Shown here piece by piece: positions 33,604-43,154 of a DNA stretch of 64,000 nt (the first letter of the stretch is position 1; every line of letters starts with the position of its first letter). The stretch comes from Pseudomonas siliginis. Lineage in GTDB: Bacteria; Pseudomonadota; Gammaproteobacteria; Pseudomonadales; Pseudomonadaceae. The translations under genes were made by a program, and so were the position numbers. The stretch spans positions 124,001 to 188,000 of the forward strand of contig NZ_JAHSTW010000009.1 in the NCBI RefSeq assembly GCF_019145195.1. The letters run 5' to 3'. Under the pieces are notes generated by a model that did no database searches, was not told the origin of the DNA, and worked only from the letters and a program-made list of their open reading frames with translations.

Positions 33604-34950
33604 GTGAAAACCTCCATCTCCGGGATGCAGGACAGCGTCGATCCGACGCTCGCTTCAGCCATCTCCAAAGTCAAACGCCACGTCCTGCCGCTCTTCGTGA
33701 TCATGTTCATCGTCAATTACATTGACCGGGTGAACATCGGCTTCGTCCGCACCCACATGGAAACCGATCTGGGTATTGGTGCTGCCGCCTACGGCTTCGG
33801 CGCCGGGCTGTTTTTCATCGGCTACGCGCTGTTCGAAGTGCCGTCCAACATGCTTCTGCAAAAAGTCGGCGCACGCATCTGGCTGACCCGCATCATGTTC
33901 ACCTGGGGCATAGTCGCGGCCTGCATGGCCTTCATCCAGAACGAAACCCACTTCTATATCCTGCGTTTTCTGCTCGGTGTCGCCGAGGCCGGGTTCTTTC
34001 CCGGGGTGATTTATTACTTCACCCGTTGGCTGCCAGGCGTTGAGCGCGGCAAGGCGATCGCGATTTTCCTCAGCGGCTCGGCCGTGGCCTCGCTGATCTC
34101 CGGTCCGCTGTCCGGTCTGCTCCTGCAGATCAATGGGCTGGGCATGCACGGCTGGCAGTGGATGTACTTCATTGAGGGAATGTTCTCGGTGTGCCTGTGC
34201 GTGTTTGTCTGGTTCTGGCTGGATGCCAAACCCCACGACGCCAAATGGCTGAGCCGCGCCGAACAGGATGCACTGGTCAGCGCCATCGACGACGAGCAAA
34301 AGGCCCGTGAAGCGGCGACGCCGATCCGGCCGTCGCTGGGCAAACTGCTCAAGGACCGACAGATCATTCTGTTCTGCCTGATCTACTTCTTCATTCAGCT
34401 GACCATTTATGCGGCGACTTTCTGGCTGCCGAGCATCATCAAGAAGATGGGCGAACTCAGCGACGTGCAGGTCGGCCTGTTCAACTCGATTCCATGGTTG
34501 CTGTCGATCGTCGGCATGTACGCCTTCGCCTCGCTGTCGGCGAAGTGGAAACATCAGCAAGCGTGGGTCGCCACTGCCCTGTTGATCGCCGCAGCGGGGA
34601 TGTTCATGTCCACCACTGGCGGGCCGATCTTTGCCTTCGTCGCGATCTGCTTTGCGGCGCTGGGTTTCAAATCCGCCTCGTCGCTGTTCTGGCCGATTCC
34701 CCAGGCTTATCTGGATGCACGCATCGCGGCGGCAGTGATCGCGCTGATCAACTCGGTGGGCAACCTCGGCGGCTTCGTCGCACCGACCACCTTCGGTCTG
34801 CTTGAGCAACACACCGGCTCGATCCAGGGCGGCCTCTATGGCCTGGCCGCGACCTCGATCATCGCCGCAATCATCGTCTTCGCCGCGCGCACCACGCCCA
34901 AACCCGCTGCTGAAAAGGCTGTGGCCGACGCCGCGCCGAAACACGCCTGA
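33604..34950 (+). CDS. gudP: MFS transporter for D-glucarate/galactarate
   Basis: The 448-residue permease has 12 helices of the anion:cation symporter class (FVIMFIVNYIDRVNIGFVR near the start, FLLGVAEAGFFPGVIYYFTRW). It should import D-glucarate with protons. I choose GTG 33604, since GGGAG lies 8 bases upstream; ATG 33625 is the alternative. gudD follows after 25 bases. Confidence 0.82.
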   Translation: MKTSISGMQDSVDPTLASAISKVKRHVLPLFVIMFIVNYIDRVNIGFVRTHMETDLGIGAAAYGFGAGLFFIGYALFEVPSNMLLQKVGARIWLTRIMFTWGIVAACMAFIQNETHFYILRFLLGVAEAGFFPGVIYYFTRWLPGVERGKAIAIFLSGSAVASLISGPLSGLLLQINGLGMHGWQWMYFIEGMFSVCLCVFVWFWLDAKPHDAKWLSRAEQDALVSAIDDEQKAREAATPIRPSLGKLLKDRQIILFCLIYFFIQLTIYAATFWLPSIIKKMGELSDVQVGLFNSIPWLLSIVGMYAFASLSAKWKHQQAWVATALLIAAAGMFMSTTGGPIFAFVAICFAALGFKSASSLFWPIPQAYLDARIAAAVIALINSVGNLGGFVAPTTFGLLEQHTGSIQGGLYGLAATSIIAAIIVFAARTTPKPAAEKAVADAAPKHA

Positions 34951-34975
34951 CTACGTCTCGACAAGGAAAACAACA

Positions 34976-36319
34976 ATGACTGTTCATGACACCGCCAAAG
35001 CTCCGATCATCACCGACATGCAGGTCATTCCGGTGGCCGGTCACGACGGCATGCTGCTCAACCTGAGCGGCGCCCACGGGCCGTTTTTCACCCGCAACAT
35101 CGTCATCCTCAAGGACAACTCCGGCCACACCGGCGTCGGCGAAGTGCCCGGTGGCGAGCGTATTCGCCAGACCCTGGAGGACGCGCGCAATCTGGTGGTC
35201 GGCAGCCCGATCGGCACCTACCAGAAGATCCTCAACCAGGTGCGCCAGACCTTCGCCGACCGCGATGCCGGTGGCCGTGGTCTGCAGACGTTCGACCTGC
35301 GCATCACCATTCACGCGGTCACCGGCCTGGAAGCCGCCCTCCTCGACCTGCTCGGCCAACATCTGGACGTGCCGGTGGCGGCGCTGCTCGGTGAAGGTCA
35401 GCAACGCGACGAAGTGAAGATGCTCGGTTATCTGTTCTACGTCGGCGATCAACACGAAACCGATCTGGCCTATCGCAGCGAACCGGACGCCGACAACGAC
35501 TGGTTCCGTGTGCGTCACGAGAAAGCCATGACCGCCGAAGCGGTCGTGCGTCTGGCCGAGGCGGCGCACGCCAAGTACGGTTTCAAGGATTTCAAACTCA
35601 AGGGCGGCGTGCTCAGTGGCGATGCCGAAATCGAAGCGGTCACGGCATTGGCCGAGCGCTTCCCTGAAGCGCGAATCACCCTCGATCCGAACGGCGCATG
35701 GTCGCTGAAAGAGGCGATTCGTCTGTGCCGCGATCAGCACCACGTACTCGCCTACGCCGAAGATCCGTGCGGCGCGGAAAACGGTTATTCCGGGCGCGAA
35801 GTCATGGCTGAATTCCGCCGCGCCACCGGACTGAAAACCGCGACCAACATGATCGCCACCGACTGGCGCGAAATGGGCCACGCGATTCAGTTGCAGTCAG
35901 TGGACATCCCGCTGGCCGACCCGCACTTCTGGACCATGCAGGGTTCGGTGCGCGTCGCGCAGATGTGTCATGAATGGGGTTTGACGTGGGGCTCGCACTC
36001 CAACAACCACTTCGATATCTCTCTGGCGATGTTCACCCACGTCGCCGCTGCCGCACCCGGCGAGATCACCGCCATCGACACCCACTGGATCTGGCAAGAC
36101 GGTCAGCGCCTGACCAAGGCACCGCTGCAAATTGTCGACGGCTGCGTGCAAGTGCCGCAGAAACCTGGACTGGGCGTGGAGCTGGATCTGGATCAAGTGG
36201 CCAAGGCCCACGAACTGTACAAAGGCATGGGCCTCGGCGCGCGGGACGACAGCGTGGCGATGCAGTTCCTGATTCCGGGGTGGAAATTCGATAACAAACG
36301 GCCGTGTCTGGTGCGGTGA
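34976..36319 (+). CDS. gudD: Glucarate dehydratase
   Basis: The 447-residue enolase-superfamily enzyme dehydrates D-glucarate to 5-keto-4-deoxyglucarate. Visible are the FKLKGGV motif with the catalytic Lys pair, the metal-ligand stretch TLDPNGAWS and AYAEDPCG, and the WGSHSNNHFDISLAM segment with the catalytic His. ATG 34976 has AAGGAAAACAAC upstream. It forms an operon with gudP; the next pathway enzymes (dehydratase and aldehyde dehydrogenase) are not in the window. Confidence 0.93.
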   Translation: MTVHDTAKAPIITDMQVIPVAGHDGMLLNLSGAHGPFFTRNIVILKDNSGHTGVGEVPGGERIRQTLEDARNLVVGSPIGTYQKILNQVRQTFADRDAGGRGLQTFDLRITIHAVTGLEAALLDLLGQHLDVPVAALLGEGQQRDEVKMLGYLFYVGDQHETDLAYRSEPDADNDWFRVRHEKAMTAEAVVRLAEAAHAKYGFKDFKLKGGVLSGDAEIEAVTALAERFPEARITLDPNGAWSLKEAIRLCRDQHHVLAYAEDPCGAENGYSGREVMAEFRRATGLKTATNMIATDWREMGHAIQLQSVDIPLADPHFWTMQGSVRVAQMCHEWGLTWGSHSNNHFDISLAMFTHVAAAAPGEITAIDTHWIWQDGQRLTKAPLQIVDGCVQVPQKPGLGVELDLDQVAKAHELYKGMGLGARDDSVAMQFLIPGWKFDNKRPCLVR

Positions 36320-36364
36320 GAAAAATCGAGGATTAAAGCCCGGCCCTGTAATTCAACTGATAAA

Positions 36365-36459
36365 CCTGTGGGAGCTGGCTTGCCAGCGATAGCGGTGGGT
36401 CAGCCAGCATCAATGTTGGCCATTGCGACCCCATCGCTGGCAAGCCAGCTCCCACAGGG
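36365..36459. repeat. REP pair of a second family
   Basis: CTGTGGGAGCTGGCTTGCCA and TGGCAAGCCAGCTCCCACAG face each other. The core GGCTTGCCAGC differs from the GAGCCTGCTCGC family. Confidence 0.92.
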
Positions 36460-36470
36460 AATGAGGTGAA

Positions 36471-37343
36471 TCAGGCAGAAATTTGCAGCAACCAGGTTCT
36501 GAACGCTTTCATCGCCACCGTTTCCGCTCGCGACTGCAACCGCGTCAGCCAGTAACTGCCGGTGATGATCTCGATCGCAAACGGCTGGCAAATCGCATCA
36601 GCCGCCAGTTGCCGGGCGAACATCAGCGGCGGCGCCAACGCCACGCCGCCGCCCTGCAATGCCGCTTCCATCATCGCCAGCGACGAATCGAAGACGATGC
36701 TTTGCGGTGGCGCGGCCTGCGTCGCCAGGCCCGCTGCGTGAAACCACTGCGGCCATTCATCGGTGCGATAGGAACGCAGCAAGGTCTGCTGCAACAAGTC
36801 CGCCGGCGCGTGCAGTTGCCGGGCAATCTCCGGCACGCATAACACCGACAACGGCGCATCGAGCAAGCGTGTCGCCTCAATGCCATGCCAGGCGCCAGCG
36901 CCGAACCGAATCGCATAATCCAGCCCTTCCGCCGCCACATCGACCCGGTTGTTATGGGTCGACAGGCGTAAATCTATCAGCGGATATTTCGCCCGAAAGT
37001 CCGCCAGCCTCGGCAACAGCCAGCCCACGGCAAACGTGCCCACTGCGCCGACCGTCAACATGTCGCGATACTGCCCACCGGCCAGACGCTCGAGCATCTG
37101 CGCAATGTGGTCGAATGAGGTGCTGAGCACCGGCAGCAAGGTTTCGCCTTCACTGGTCAGCATCAGCCCACGGGGCAGGCGCTTGAACAGGGTCAGGTTG
37201 AGCTGCGCTTCCAGGCTTTTGACCTGATGGCTGACCGCTGCCTGCGTTACGCACAGTTCGACGGCGGCGCGGGTGAAGCTCAGATGACGTGCCGAGGCTT
37301 CAAACGCGCGCAGAGCGTTGAGCGGCAGTTGCGGTCGAATCAT
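36471..37343 (-). CDS. ampR: LysR family regulator of the beta-lactamase gene
   Basis: The 290-residue regulator is very close to AmpR as I remember it (LPLNALRAFEASARHLSFTR; VTQAAVSHQVKSLEAQL; GTFAVGWLLPRL; GLDYAIRFGAGAWHG). AmpR senses murein fragments and switches ampC on in response to beta-lactams. Start ATG 37343 (MIRPQLPLNA); an ATG four codons upstream is less typical. It is divergent from ampC, the classical arrangement. Confidence 0.93.
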   Translation of the reverse strand: MIRPQLPLNALRAFEASARHLSFTRAAVELCVTQAAVSHQVKSLEAQLNLTLFKRLPRGLMLTSEGETLLPVLSTSFDHIAQMLERLAGGQYRDMLTVGAVGTFAVGWLLPRLADFRAKYPLIDLRLSTHNNRVDVAAEGLDYAIRFGAGAWHGIEATRLLDAPLSVLCVPEIARQLHAPADLLQQTLLRSYRTDEWPQWFHAAGLATQAAPPQSIVFDSSLAMMEAALQGGGVALAPPLMFARQLAADAICQPFAIEIITGSYWLTRLQSRAETVAMKAFRTWLLQISA

Positions 37344-37503
37344 GGGTTGTCCCAAATTTTTCTAAGGCTTCGTGCGAGTTTTCATCGTTTGTCGAAGGTC
37401 GGCAAAGTGCCTAAATTAACCGCGCTGATCAGCCGCCCGATGAAAAAATCACCCGCAGTGTAGCGGGATACAACAAACGACACTCATGGAGAGTGATTCA
37501 CTC
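37344..37503. promoter_or_regulatory. ampR/ampC intergenic control region
   Basis: 160 bases that must hold both promoters and the AmpR operator. A LysR-type T-N11-A site is expected here; I cannot single one out with confidence. Confidence 0.5.
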
Positions 37504-38670
37504 ATGTGTTCCTTCAAACCGAGCAAGGTCTTTTCCCACAGCGCTTTCGCACTGTTCTTCGGCAGCGTTACCTGCCATGCCGCGACGCCGACCGATGGGC
37601 AATTGCAGGCACTGGTCAGCCAAGCCGTCACCCCAGTGATGCAACAAAACAACATCCCCGGGCTGACCGTGGCGATCACCCTGAATGGCCAGGCGCATTA
37701 CTTTAACTACGGGGTCGCCGCTAAAGACACCAGGCAAAAGGTCAGCGAAAACACCCTCTTCGAAGTCGGCTCGGTGAGTAAAACGTTCACCGCCACCCTC
37801 GCCGGTTACGCCCAGGCCACAGGCAAACTCGACCTGTCGAGCAAGGCCAGCCAACTCTGGCCGGAGCTCAAGGACAGCGCCTTCGACAACATCAGCGTGC
37901 TGCAACTGGGCACCTACAGTGCTGGCGGTCTGCCGTTGCAATTTCCTGCTGAGGCGGATTCTTCCGACAAGATGCTCGGCTATTACCAACAGTGGAAACC
38001 GCAATTTCCCGCCGGCAGCCATCGCCTGTATTCCAACCCGAGCCTGGGCCTGTTCGGCTACCTGACGGCGAAAAGCCTCGACCAGCCGTTCGACCAGGCA
38101 ATGACGCAAACCCTGCTGCCGAAACTCGGCTTGCAGCACACTTTCCTCAGCGTGCCGCCAGCGCAGTCGAAGCTTTACGCCCAAGGCTACGACAGCGCCG
38201 ACCAACCAGTGCGCGTCAGCCCCGGTGCCCTTGACGCCGAGGCCTACGGCATCAAAACCAGCGCCGCCGACCTGTTGCGTTACGTTCAGGCACAGCTGAA
38301 ACCGGCCAGCCTTGCGCCTGATCTGCACCAAGCCATCGCCAACACCCACATCGGTTATTACCGCGTCGGCGACATGACCCAAGGCCTGGGCTGGGAGCGC
38401 TACGCCTACCCGATCAGCCTGGAAAAACTGCAAAACGGCAACTCGACCCCCATGGCCATGGAACCGCACAAAGTCGAGTGGCTGACCCCACCGCAAGCTG
38501 AACCGGCCAATGTGCTGTTCAACAAAAGCGGATCTACGCGGGGCTTTGGCGCGTATGTGGCGTTCGTCCCGTCGCGGGACATGGGCATCGTGATTCTGGC
38601 CAACAAGAACTACCCGAATGCCGAACGGGTGAAGATTGCGCATACGGTTTTCGCGGCGTTGGCGGATTAG
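37504..38670 (+). CDS. ampC: Class C beta-lactamase
   Basis: The 388-residue periplasmic serine hydrolase has a signal peptide (about 1-26, ending TCHA) and the class C motifs: SVSK at about 90-93, YSN in HRLYSNPSLG, and KSG in NKSGSTRGFG where most AmpC enzymes read KTG. The conserved LQLGTYSAGGLPLQFP and DAEAYGIKTSAADLLRYV stretches support AmpC. I chose ATG 37504, with GGAGAG 10 bases upstream; an ATG at 37486 lies six codons earlier. Expected to be induced through AmpR. Confidence 0.93.
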   Translation: MCSFKPSKVFSHSAFALFFGSVTCHAATPTDGQLQALVSQAVTPVMQQNNIPGLTVAITLNGQAHYFNYGVAAKDTRQKVSENTLFEVGSVSKTFTATLAGYAQATGKLDLSSKASQLWPELKDSAFDNISVLQLGTYSAGGLPLQFPAEADSSDKMLGYYQQWKPQFPAGSHRLYSNPSLGLFGYLTAKSLDQPFDQAMTQTLLPKLGLQHTFLSVPPAQSKLYAQGYDSADQPVRVSPGALDAEAYGIKTSAADLLRYVQAQLKPASLAPDLHQAIANTHIGYYRVGDMTQGLGWERYAYPISLEKLQNGNSTPMAMEPHKVEWLTPPQAEPANVLFNKSGSTRGFGAYVAFVPSRDMGIVILANKNYPNAERVKIAHTVFAALAD

Positions 38671-38787
38671 GAGTGAAAGATCGTCCGATCGCGGCCCGAG
38701 CCTGCGGCAGCTTCTACAGGATCGGGTTTTCACTCGGTTAACGTTGGAGGTTTCGCAGGCTGCAACAACTTTCGATCAGAAGATGAC

Positions 38788-38878
38788 TTGTGGGAGCGAG
38801 CCTGCTCGCGAATGCGCTCGATCAGTCACCTTTCAGCGCCTGAAAAACCGCTTTCGCGAGCAGGCTCGCTCCCACATT
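38788..38878. repeat. REP pair (REPIN)
   Basis: Facing TTGTGGGAGCGAGCCTGCTC and GAGCAGGCTCGCTCCCACA arms, about 45 bases apart. Confidence 0.92.
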
Positions 38879-38902
38879 TGAACTGTGTATTTCACAAAAA
38901 AA

Positions 38903-38930
38903 TGTGGGAGCTGGTCTACCAGCTCCCACA
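38903..38930. repeat. Single REP of the GGAGCTGG family
   Basis: TGTGGGAGCTGGTCTACCAG followed by CTCCCACA is a 12-bp palindrome related to the pair at 36365. Confidence 0.9.
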
Positions 38931-38957
38931 GGGATTTTGCTTCACTCATGCAACGCG

Positions 38958-39556
<599 letters not shown>

Positions 39557-39742
39557 GCGCATCTCCTTTTGATATCCACGCACTACTGATTGCGCATCGT
39601 GGCGATTGTTCCGGCGGTGTCTGGCAAAAAGGCATTGCCCTGTCAGAAGCTTAGGTCAGGGAGAACTTTGCGCAACATGACGTAAGCGATCATCGGCACC
39701 TCCCTACGGCCGCTGCACAGGAAGTGTTTTCTCCAGGCTGAG

Positions 39743-40528
39743 TCAGAACGCCAACTTATAACCAATCAACACCAGCATCGTCGCCAGGCACGGGCGCAGG
39801 ACTTCGTCGGAGATGCGTCCGGTCAGGTGGCTGCCGAGCCAGATGCCTGGCAGCGAGCCCATCAGCAGGAAACCCAGCACGCCCCAGTCCATGTTGCCCA
39901 TGCTTGCGTGGCCGAGGCCGGCGACGAGGGTCAGGGGTACGGCGTGGGCGATTTCGGTGCCGACCAGGCGGCGGGTTGGCAGTAGCGGGTAGAGGATGAA
40001 CAAGGCAACGGTGCCGAGTGCGCCGGCGCCGATCGAGGTCAGGGCGACCATGGTACCGAGGATCAGACCGGTGATCACCGTCATCACGTTAAGCCGCGAA
40101 CCGCTCGGGTTGTAGTTGCCGCCGGCGCGTTTGTGGGCGAATTCGAGCAAGCGTTTCTTGAAGAAGATTGCCAGGGCAGTAGCGAAGAGGACGAAGCCGA
40201 GCGCCTGCTTGATGATGGCGTTCATCGCGTCCGGCGCGGTGTGCAGGGTGCTGAGGAACCACAGGGTCATGGCCACGGCCGGCACACTGCCGAGGGTCAG
40301 CCAGCCGGTGATGGCCCAGTCGATGTTCTTGTTCTTCCTGTGAACGAGGACGCCGCTGGATTTGGTGATCGCAGCGTACAGCAGGTCGGTACCCACCGCC
40401 GTCGCCGGGTTGATGCCGAACCACAGCAGGATCGGCGTCATCAACGAACCACCGCCGACACCGGTCATGCCGACGATAAACCCCACCACCAGCCCGGCAA
40501 TCACCAGGCCGAAATTTGCCAATTCCAT
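39743..40528 (-). CDS. TauE/SafE family sulfite/organosulfonate exporter
   Basis: The 261-residue membrane protein has about eight helices with the family hallmarks (FIVGMTGVGGGSLMTPILLW near the start and SIGAGALGTVALFILYPLLP in the second repeat). Family members move sulfite, sulfoacetate and similar anions outward. Substrate not indicated by the neighbours. Confidence 0.88.
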   Translation of the reverse strand: MELANFGLVIAGLVVGFIVGMTGVGGGSLMTPILLWFGINPATAVGTDLLYAAITKSSGVLVHRKNKNIDWAITGWLTLGSVPAVAMTLWFLSTLHTAPDAMNAIIKQALGFVLFATALAIFFKKRLLEFAHKRAGGNYNPSGSRLNVMTVITGLILGTMVALTSIGAGALGTVALFILYPLLPTRRLVGTEIAHAVPLTLVAGLGHASMGNMDWGVLGFLLMGSLPGIWLGSHLTGRISDEVLRPCLATMLVLIGYKLAF

Positions 40529-40641
40529 TCAAACGTCCAGAAAACGACAGGAAAATCTGGCCCGCAGCATAGCGATTTTTCTTATAACCACATATATCGA
40601 TGCGGTCTATCGTTATGCCATATCGAATTTGCTGCAGTTAC

Positions 40642-40732
40642 CTGTGGGAGCGAGCCTGCTCGCGAAGGGGGTGTCAGCCGACCGATGAGTTGAATGACGC
40701 AACGCATTCGCGAGCAGGCTCGCTCCCACAGT
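40642..40732. repeat. REP pair (REPIN)
   Basis: Facing CTGTGGGAGCGAGCCTGCTC and GAGCAGGCTCGCTCCCACAG arms, between two minus-strand genes. Confidence 0.92.
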
Positions 40733-40763
40733 GGCCCCTGGCGCTACAGAAAACCTGCCGGGC

Positions 40764-41513
40764 TCACTGCACCGGCAGGAAATTCAAGAACAGCAGGCTT
40801 TGCGCGTAATTCAGGCCGATCCTGCGATAGCGCTCATCGAGCATCTGCGTGAGCAGATCCAGGCGCGCGACGATTTTGCTGAATTCGGTGGCGAAGCTGA
40901 GGTTGCTGCCCTCCTCCGAGATTTCGTTGGAGAACAGCAACGGCTGACCTTCCTTGTTCTGCCGTTGCGACAAGATCCACATGGCTTTTTCGATGTTGCG
41001 CGCCGCGTTGTGCACGAACGTCGGGTTGATCGCGTCGGTCATGTAGAACTCGGTGCGATTGCCGTGAGCGGTGACCAGCATGCTGCCGATTGCATAGATG
41101 AAGGCGCCGACGCGGTCGCCGAGGAATTCCGGGCTCATCGCATAGCTCAGCGCCGCCAGATCCTTGCGCCCGCCCAGCACGGGCAATGGCTGCTGTTGCT
41201 CGACAGCGAGACGCACCTGTTTCACGGCGGCGTTGACGGTGAGGAAACCGGATTTGCGCAGTTCTTCCGGGTTGCGCAGGTAGAGCTTGCCCATCAGCCG
41301 GTAAAGGCTGTCGAGGTTGTCGCGCATCGCCAGGGTGGCCATGCGGTCGACGCTGGTCTGCAGAAATTCCTGCGGCTGCCCTTCACGTATCTGATTGAAA
41401 AATCCATTGCCGTTCTGGTGGCTGCAGCCGCTGAGCAACAGCGACAACAGGCTGGCCAGCAGCAGGCACGGGCGGCGGTGAGCGACGGTGATCAGGGCAA
41501 AAACACTCGGCAT
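40764..41513 (-). CDS. Uncharacterised lipoprotein
   Basis: The 249-residue product has a signal with lipobox LLSGC, then a helical domain (LQTSVDRMATLAMRDNLDSL; LGDRVGAFIYAIGSMLVTAH). No enzymatic motif is seen. The start is uncertain: ATG 41513 gives a reasonable signal, and a GTG six codons upstream lies just after AGGA. I do not recognise the family. Confidence 0.65.
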   Translation of the reverse strand: MPSVFALITVAHRRPCLLLASLLSLLLSGCSHQNGNGFFNQIREGQPQEFLQTSVDRMATLAMRDNLDSLYRLMGKLYLRNPEELRKSGFLTVNAAVKQVRLAVEQQQPLPVLGGRKDLAALSYAMSPEFLGDRVGAFIYAIGSMLVTAHGNRTEFYMTDAINPTFVHNAARNIEKAMWILSQRQNKEGQPLLFSNEISEEGSNLSFATEFSKIVARLDLLTQMLDERYRRIGLNYAQSLLFLNFLPVQ

Positions 41514-41758
41514 GAAGTCTCGGACAGGCACATTCCTGTGCGGCGGGAGTCACCGCATCCTGGCCATGCATAGAGCCGCCGATTGCGAAAAAGTGCAGTG
41601 CCCGGGCGGTGAGCCGACCTTCGGCGCTTTTCGCCATATCAATTAGTCGGACTTTATATTTGCCAACAGCGGTAAATCCGCTATAAATCTTCTGCGAAAT
41701 ATTCAATAGCCTGACTAATTGCGTTTTCTCAAAACAACAACAAAAAGGAAGGTCAACC

Positions 41759-42907
41759 ATGCTTCAATCCCGTCACCTGCTCTCCGGCCTCGGACTGTCC
41801 CTGATGATCGCTACCCTTTCCGCCAACGCGGCGGGCCTGACCGCCGAACACAAAGCCTTCGGCAAAACCAATGACGGCACGCCTGTGGAACAGTACATCC
41901 TGCGCAACAGCCACGGCATGCAAGCCACCGTGATCACCTACGGCGCGACCCTGCAAGCGCTGAAAGTCGCTGACAAACACGGCAAGTTCGACGACGTCGT
42001 CTTGGGTTTTGACGATGTGCAGGGCTATCAGAAAGGCACCGCGTACTTCGGCGCGACCATCGGCCGTTTCGGCAACCGCCTGGCCGAAGGTGCTTTCGAA
42101 CTCGATAGCAAGCGCTATCAAGTGCCGCAGAACGACAAATCCAACGCCCTGCACGGCGGCCCCGAAGGTTTCGACAAGAAAGTCTGGAAGGCCAAAGAAA
42201 CCAAGGACAAGGATTCGGTTGGCGTAACCCTGACCTACCTCTCGGCCGACGGCGAGATGGGCTTCCCGGGCAATCTGACCACCGAAGTCACCTATCGCCT
42301 GACCGACAACAACGAGCTGCGCATCGACTACAAGGCCAGCACCGACAAGCCGACCGTGCTCAACCTGACCAACCATAGCTACTTCAACCTGGCCGGTGCC
42401 GGCAATGGCGATATTCTCAAGCAAGTCGCCATGATCAACTCCAGCCATTACACGCCGGTCACCGCGAAACTGATCCCGACCGGGGAGCTGGCGCCTGTGG
42501 CCGGTACGCCGATGGACTTCAGCAAACCGACGGCGATCGGCACGCACATCAAGGCTGATCATCCGCAGCTGAAATTCGCCGAGCCGAAACAGGGCGGCTT
42601 CGATTTCAACTGGGCGCTGGACACCAAGGGCGATGTCAGCAAGCTCGCCACCGAAGTCAGCGACCCGCAATCCGGACGCGTCCTGCAACTGTTCACCAGC
42701 GAGCCGGGCGTGCAGTTCTACACCAGCAACTTCCTCGACGGCACGGTCAAGGGCAAGGGTGGCAAGGTCTATCCGCACTGGGGCGCATTCACCCTCGAGA
42801 CCCAGCACTATCCGGATTCGCCGAACCAGCCAGACTTCCCGAGCACGCGGCTTGATCCGGGGCAGACTTACGCCCACAGCGTAATCCTCAAGTTCTCCGC
42901 CAAGTAA
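41759..42907 (+). CDS. galM: Exported galactose mutarotase (aldose 1-epimerase)
   Basis: The 382-residue enzyme interconverts alpha and beta anomers of hexoses. Catalytic His appear in NALHGGPEGFDKKVW and LNLTNHSYFNLAG, and the Glu in TSEPGVQFYTSNF. An N-terminal signal peptide (about 1-25, ending SANAA) places it in the periplasm, unlike the cytosolic E. coli GalM. AAGGAAGGTCAACC precedes the ATG. It stands alone, with no sugar transport genes adjacent. Confidence 0.9.
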   Translation: MLQSRHLLSGLGLSLMIATLSANAAGLTAEHKAFGKTNDGTPVEQYILRNSHGMQATVITYGATLQALKVADKHGKFDDVVLGFDDVQGYQKGTAYFGATIGRFGNRLAEGAFELDSKRYQVPQNDKSNALHGGPEGFDKKVWKAKETKDKDSVGVTLTYLSADGEMGFPGNLTTEVTYRLTDNNELRIDYKASTDKPTVLNLTNHSYFNLAGAGNGDILKQVAMINSSHYTPVTAKLIPTGELAPVAGTPMDFSKPTAIGTHIKADHPQLKFAEPKQGGFDFNWALDTKGDVSKLATEVSDPQSGRVLQLFTSEPGVQFYTSNFLDGTVKGKGGKVYPHWGAFTLETQHYPDSPNQPDFPSTRLDPGQTYAHSVILKFSAK

Positions 42908-42920
42908 CCTGCCATGCTCC

Positions 42921-43056
42921 CCGTGGCGAGGGGATTCATCCCCGTTGGGATGCGAAGCAGCCCTGATCCTGCAACACGCGCTGTATCAGACAGCGTTCTA
43001 TTGCAGGTTTTTGGGGCTGCTTCGCAGCCCAGCGGGGATAAATCCCCTCGCCACGA
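42921..43056. repeat. REP pair of the GGGGATAAATCCCC family
   Basis: CCGTGGCGAGGGGATTCATC and GGGGATAAATCCCCTCGCCA face each other across about 95 bases, with inner arms GAAGCAGCCCC/GGGGCTGCTTC. Confidence 0.9.
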
Positions 43057-43154
43057 TTGACCGGTTTCATCCTTGACTCCTCCTTCCTTCCGGGAACCCT
43101 TGCTCTATCCTGCTGCCCACTAAAGATATCGACTCTTTAAGGCAGGAGGTTTGA

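Noticed and set aside
33429..33716. 95-codon minus-strand frame in the regulator-gudP gap
   Set aside because: It overlaps the operators and the start of gudP, and has no ribosome site.
38690..38760. A small gene after ampC
   Set aside because: No start with a ribosome site; the stretch looks like decayed repeat sequence.
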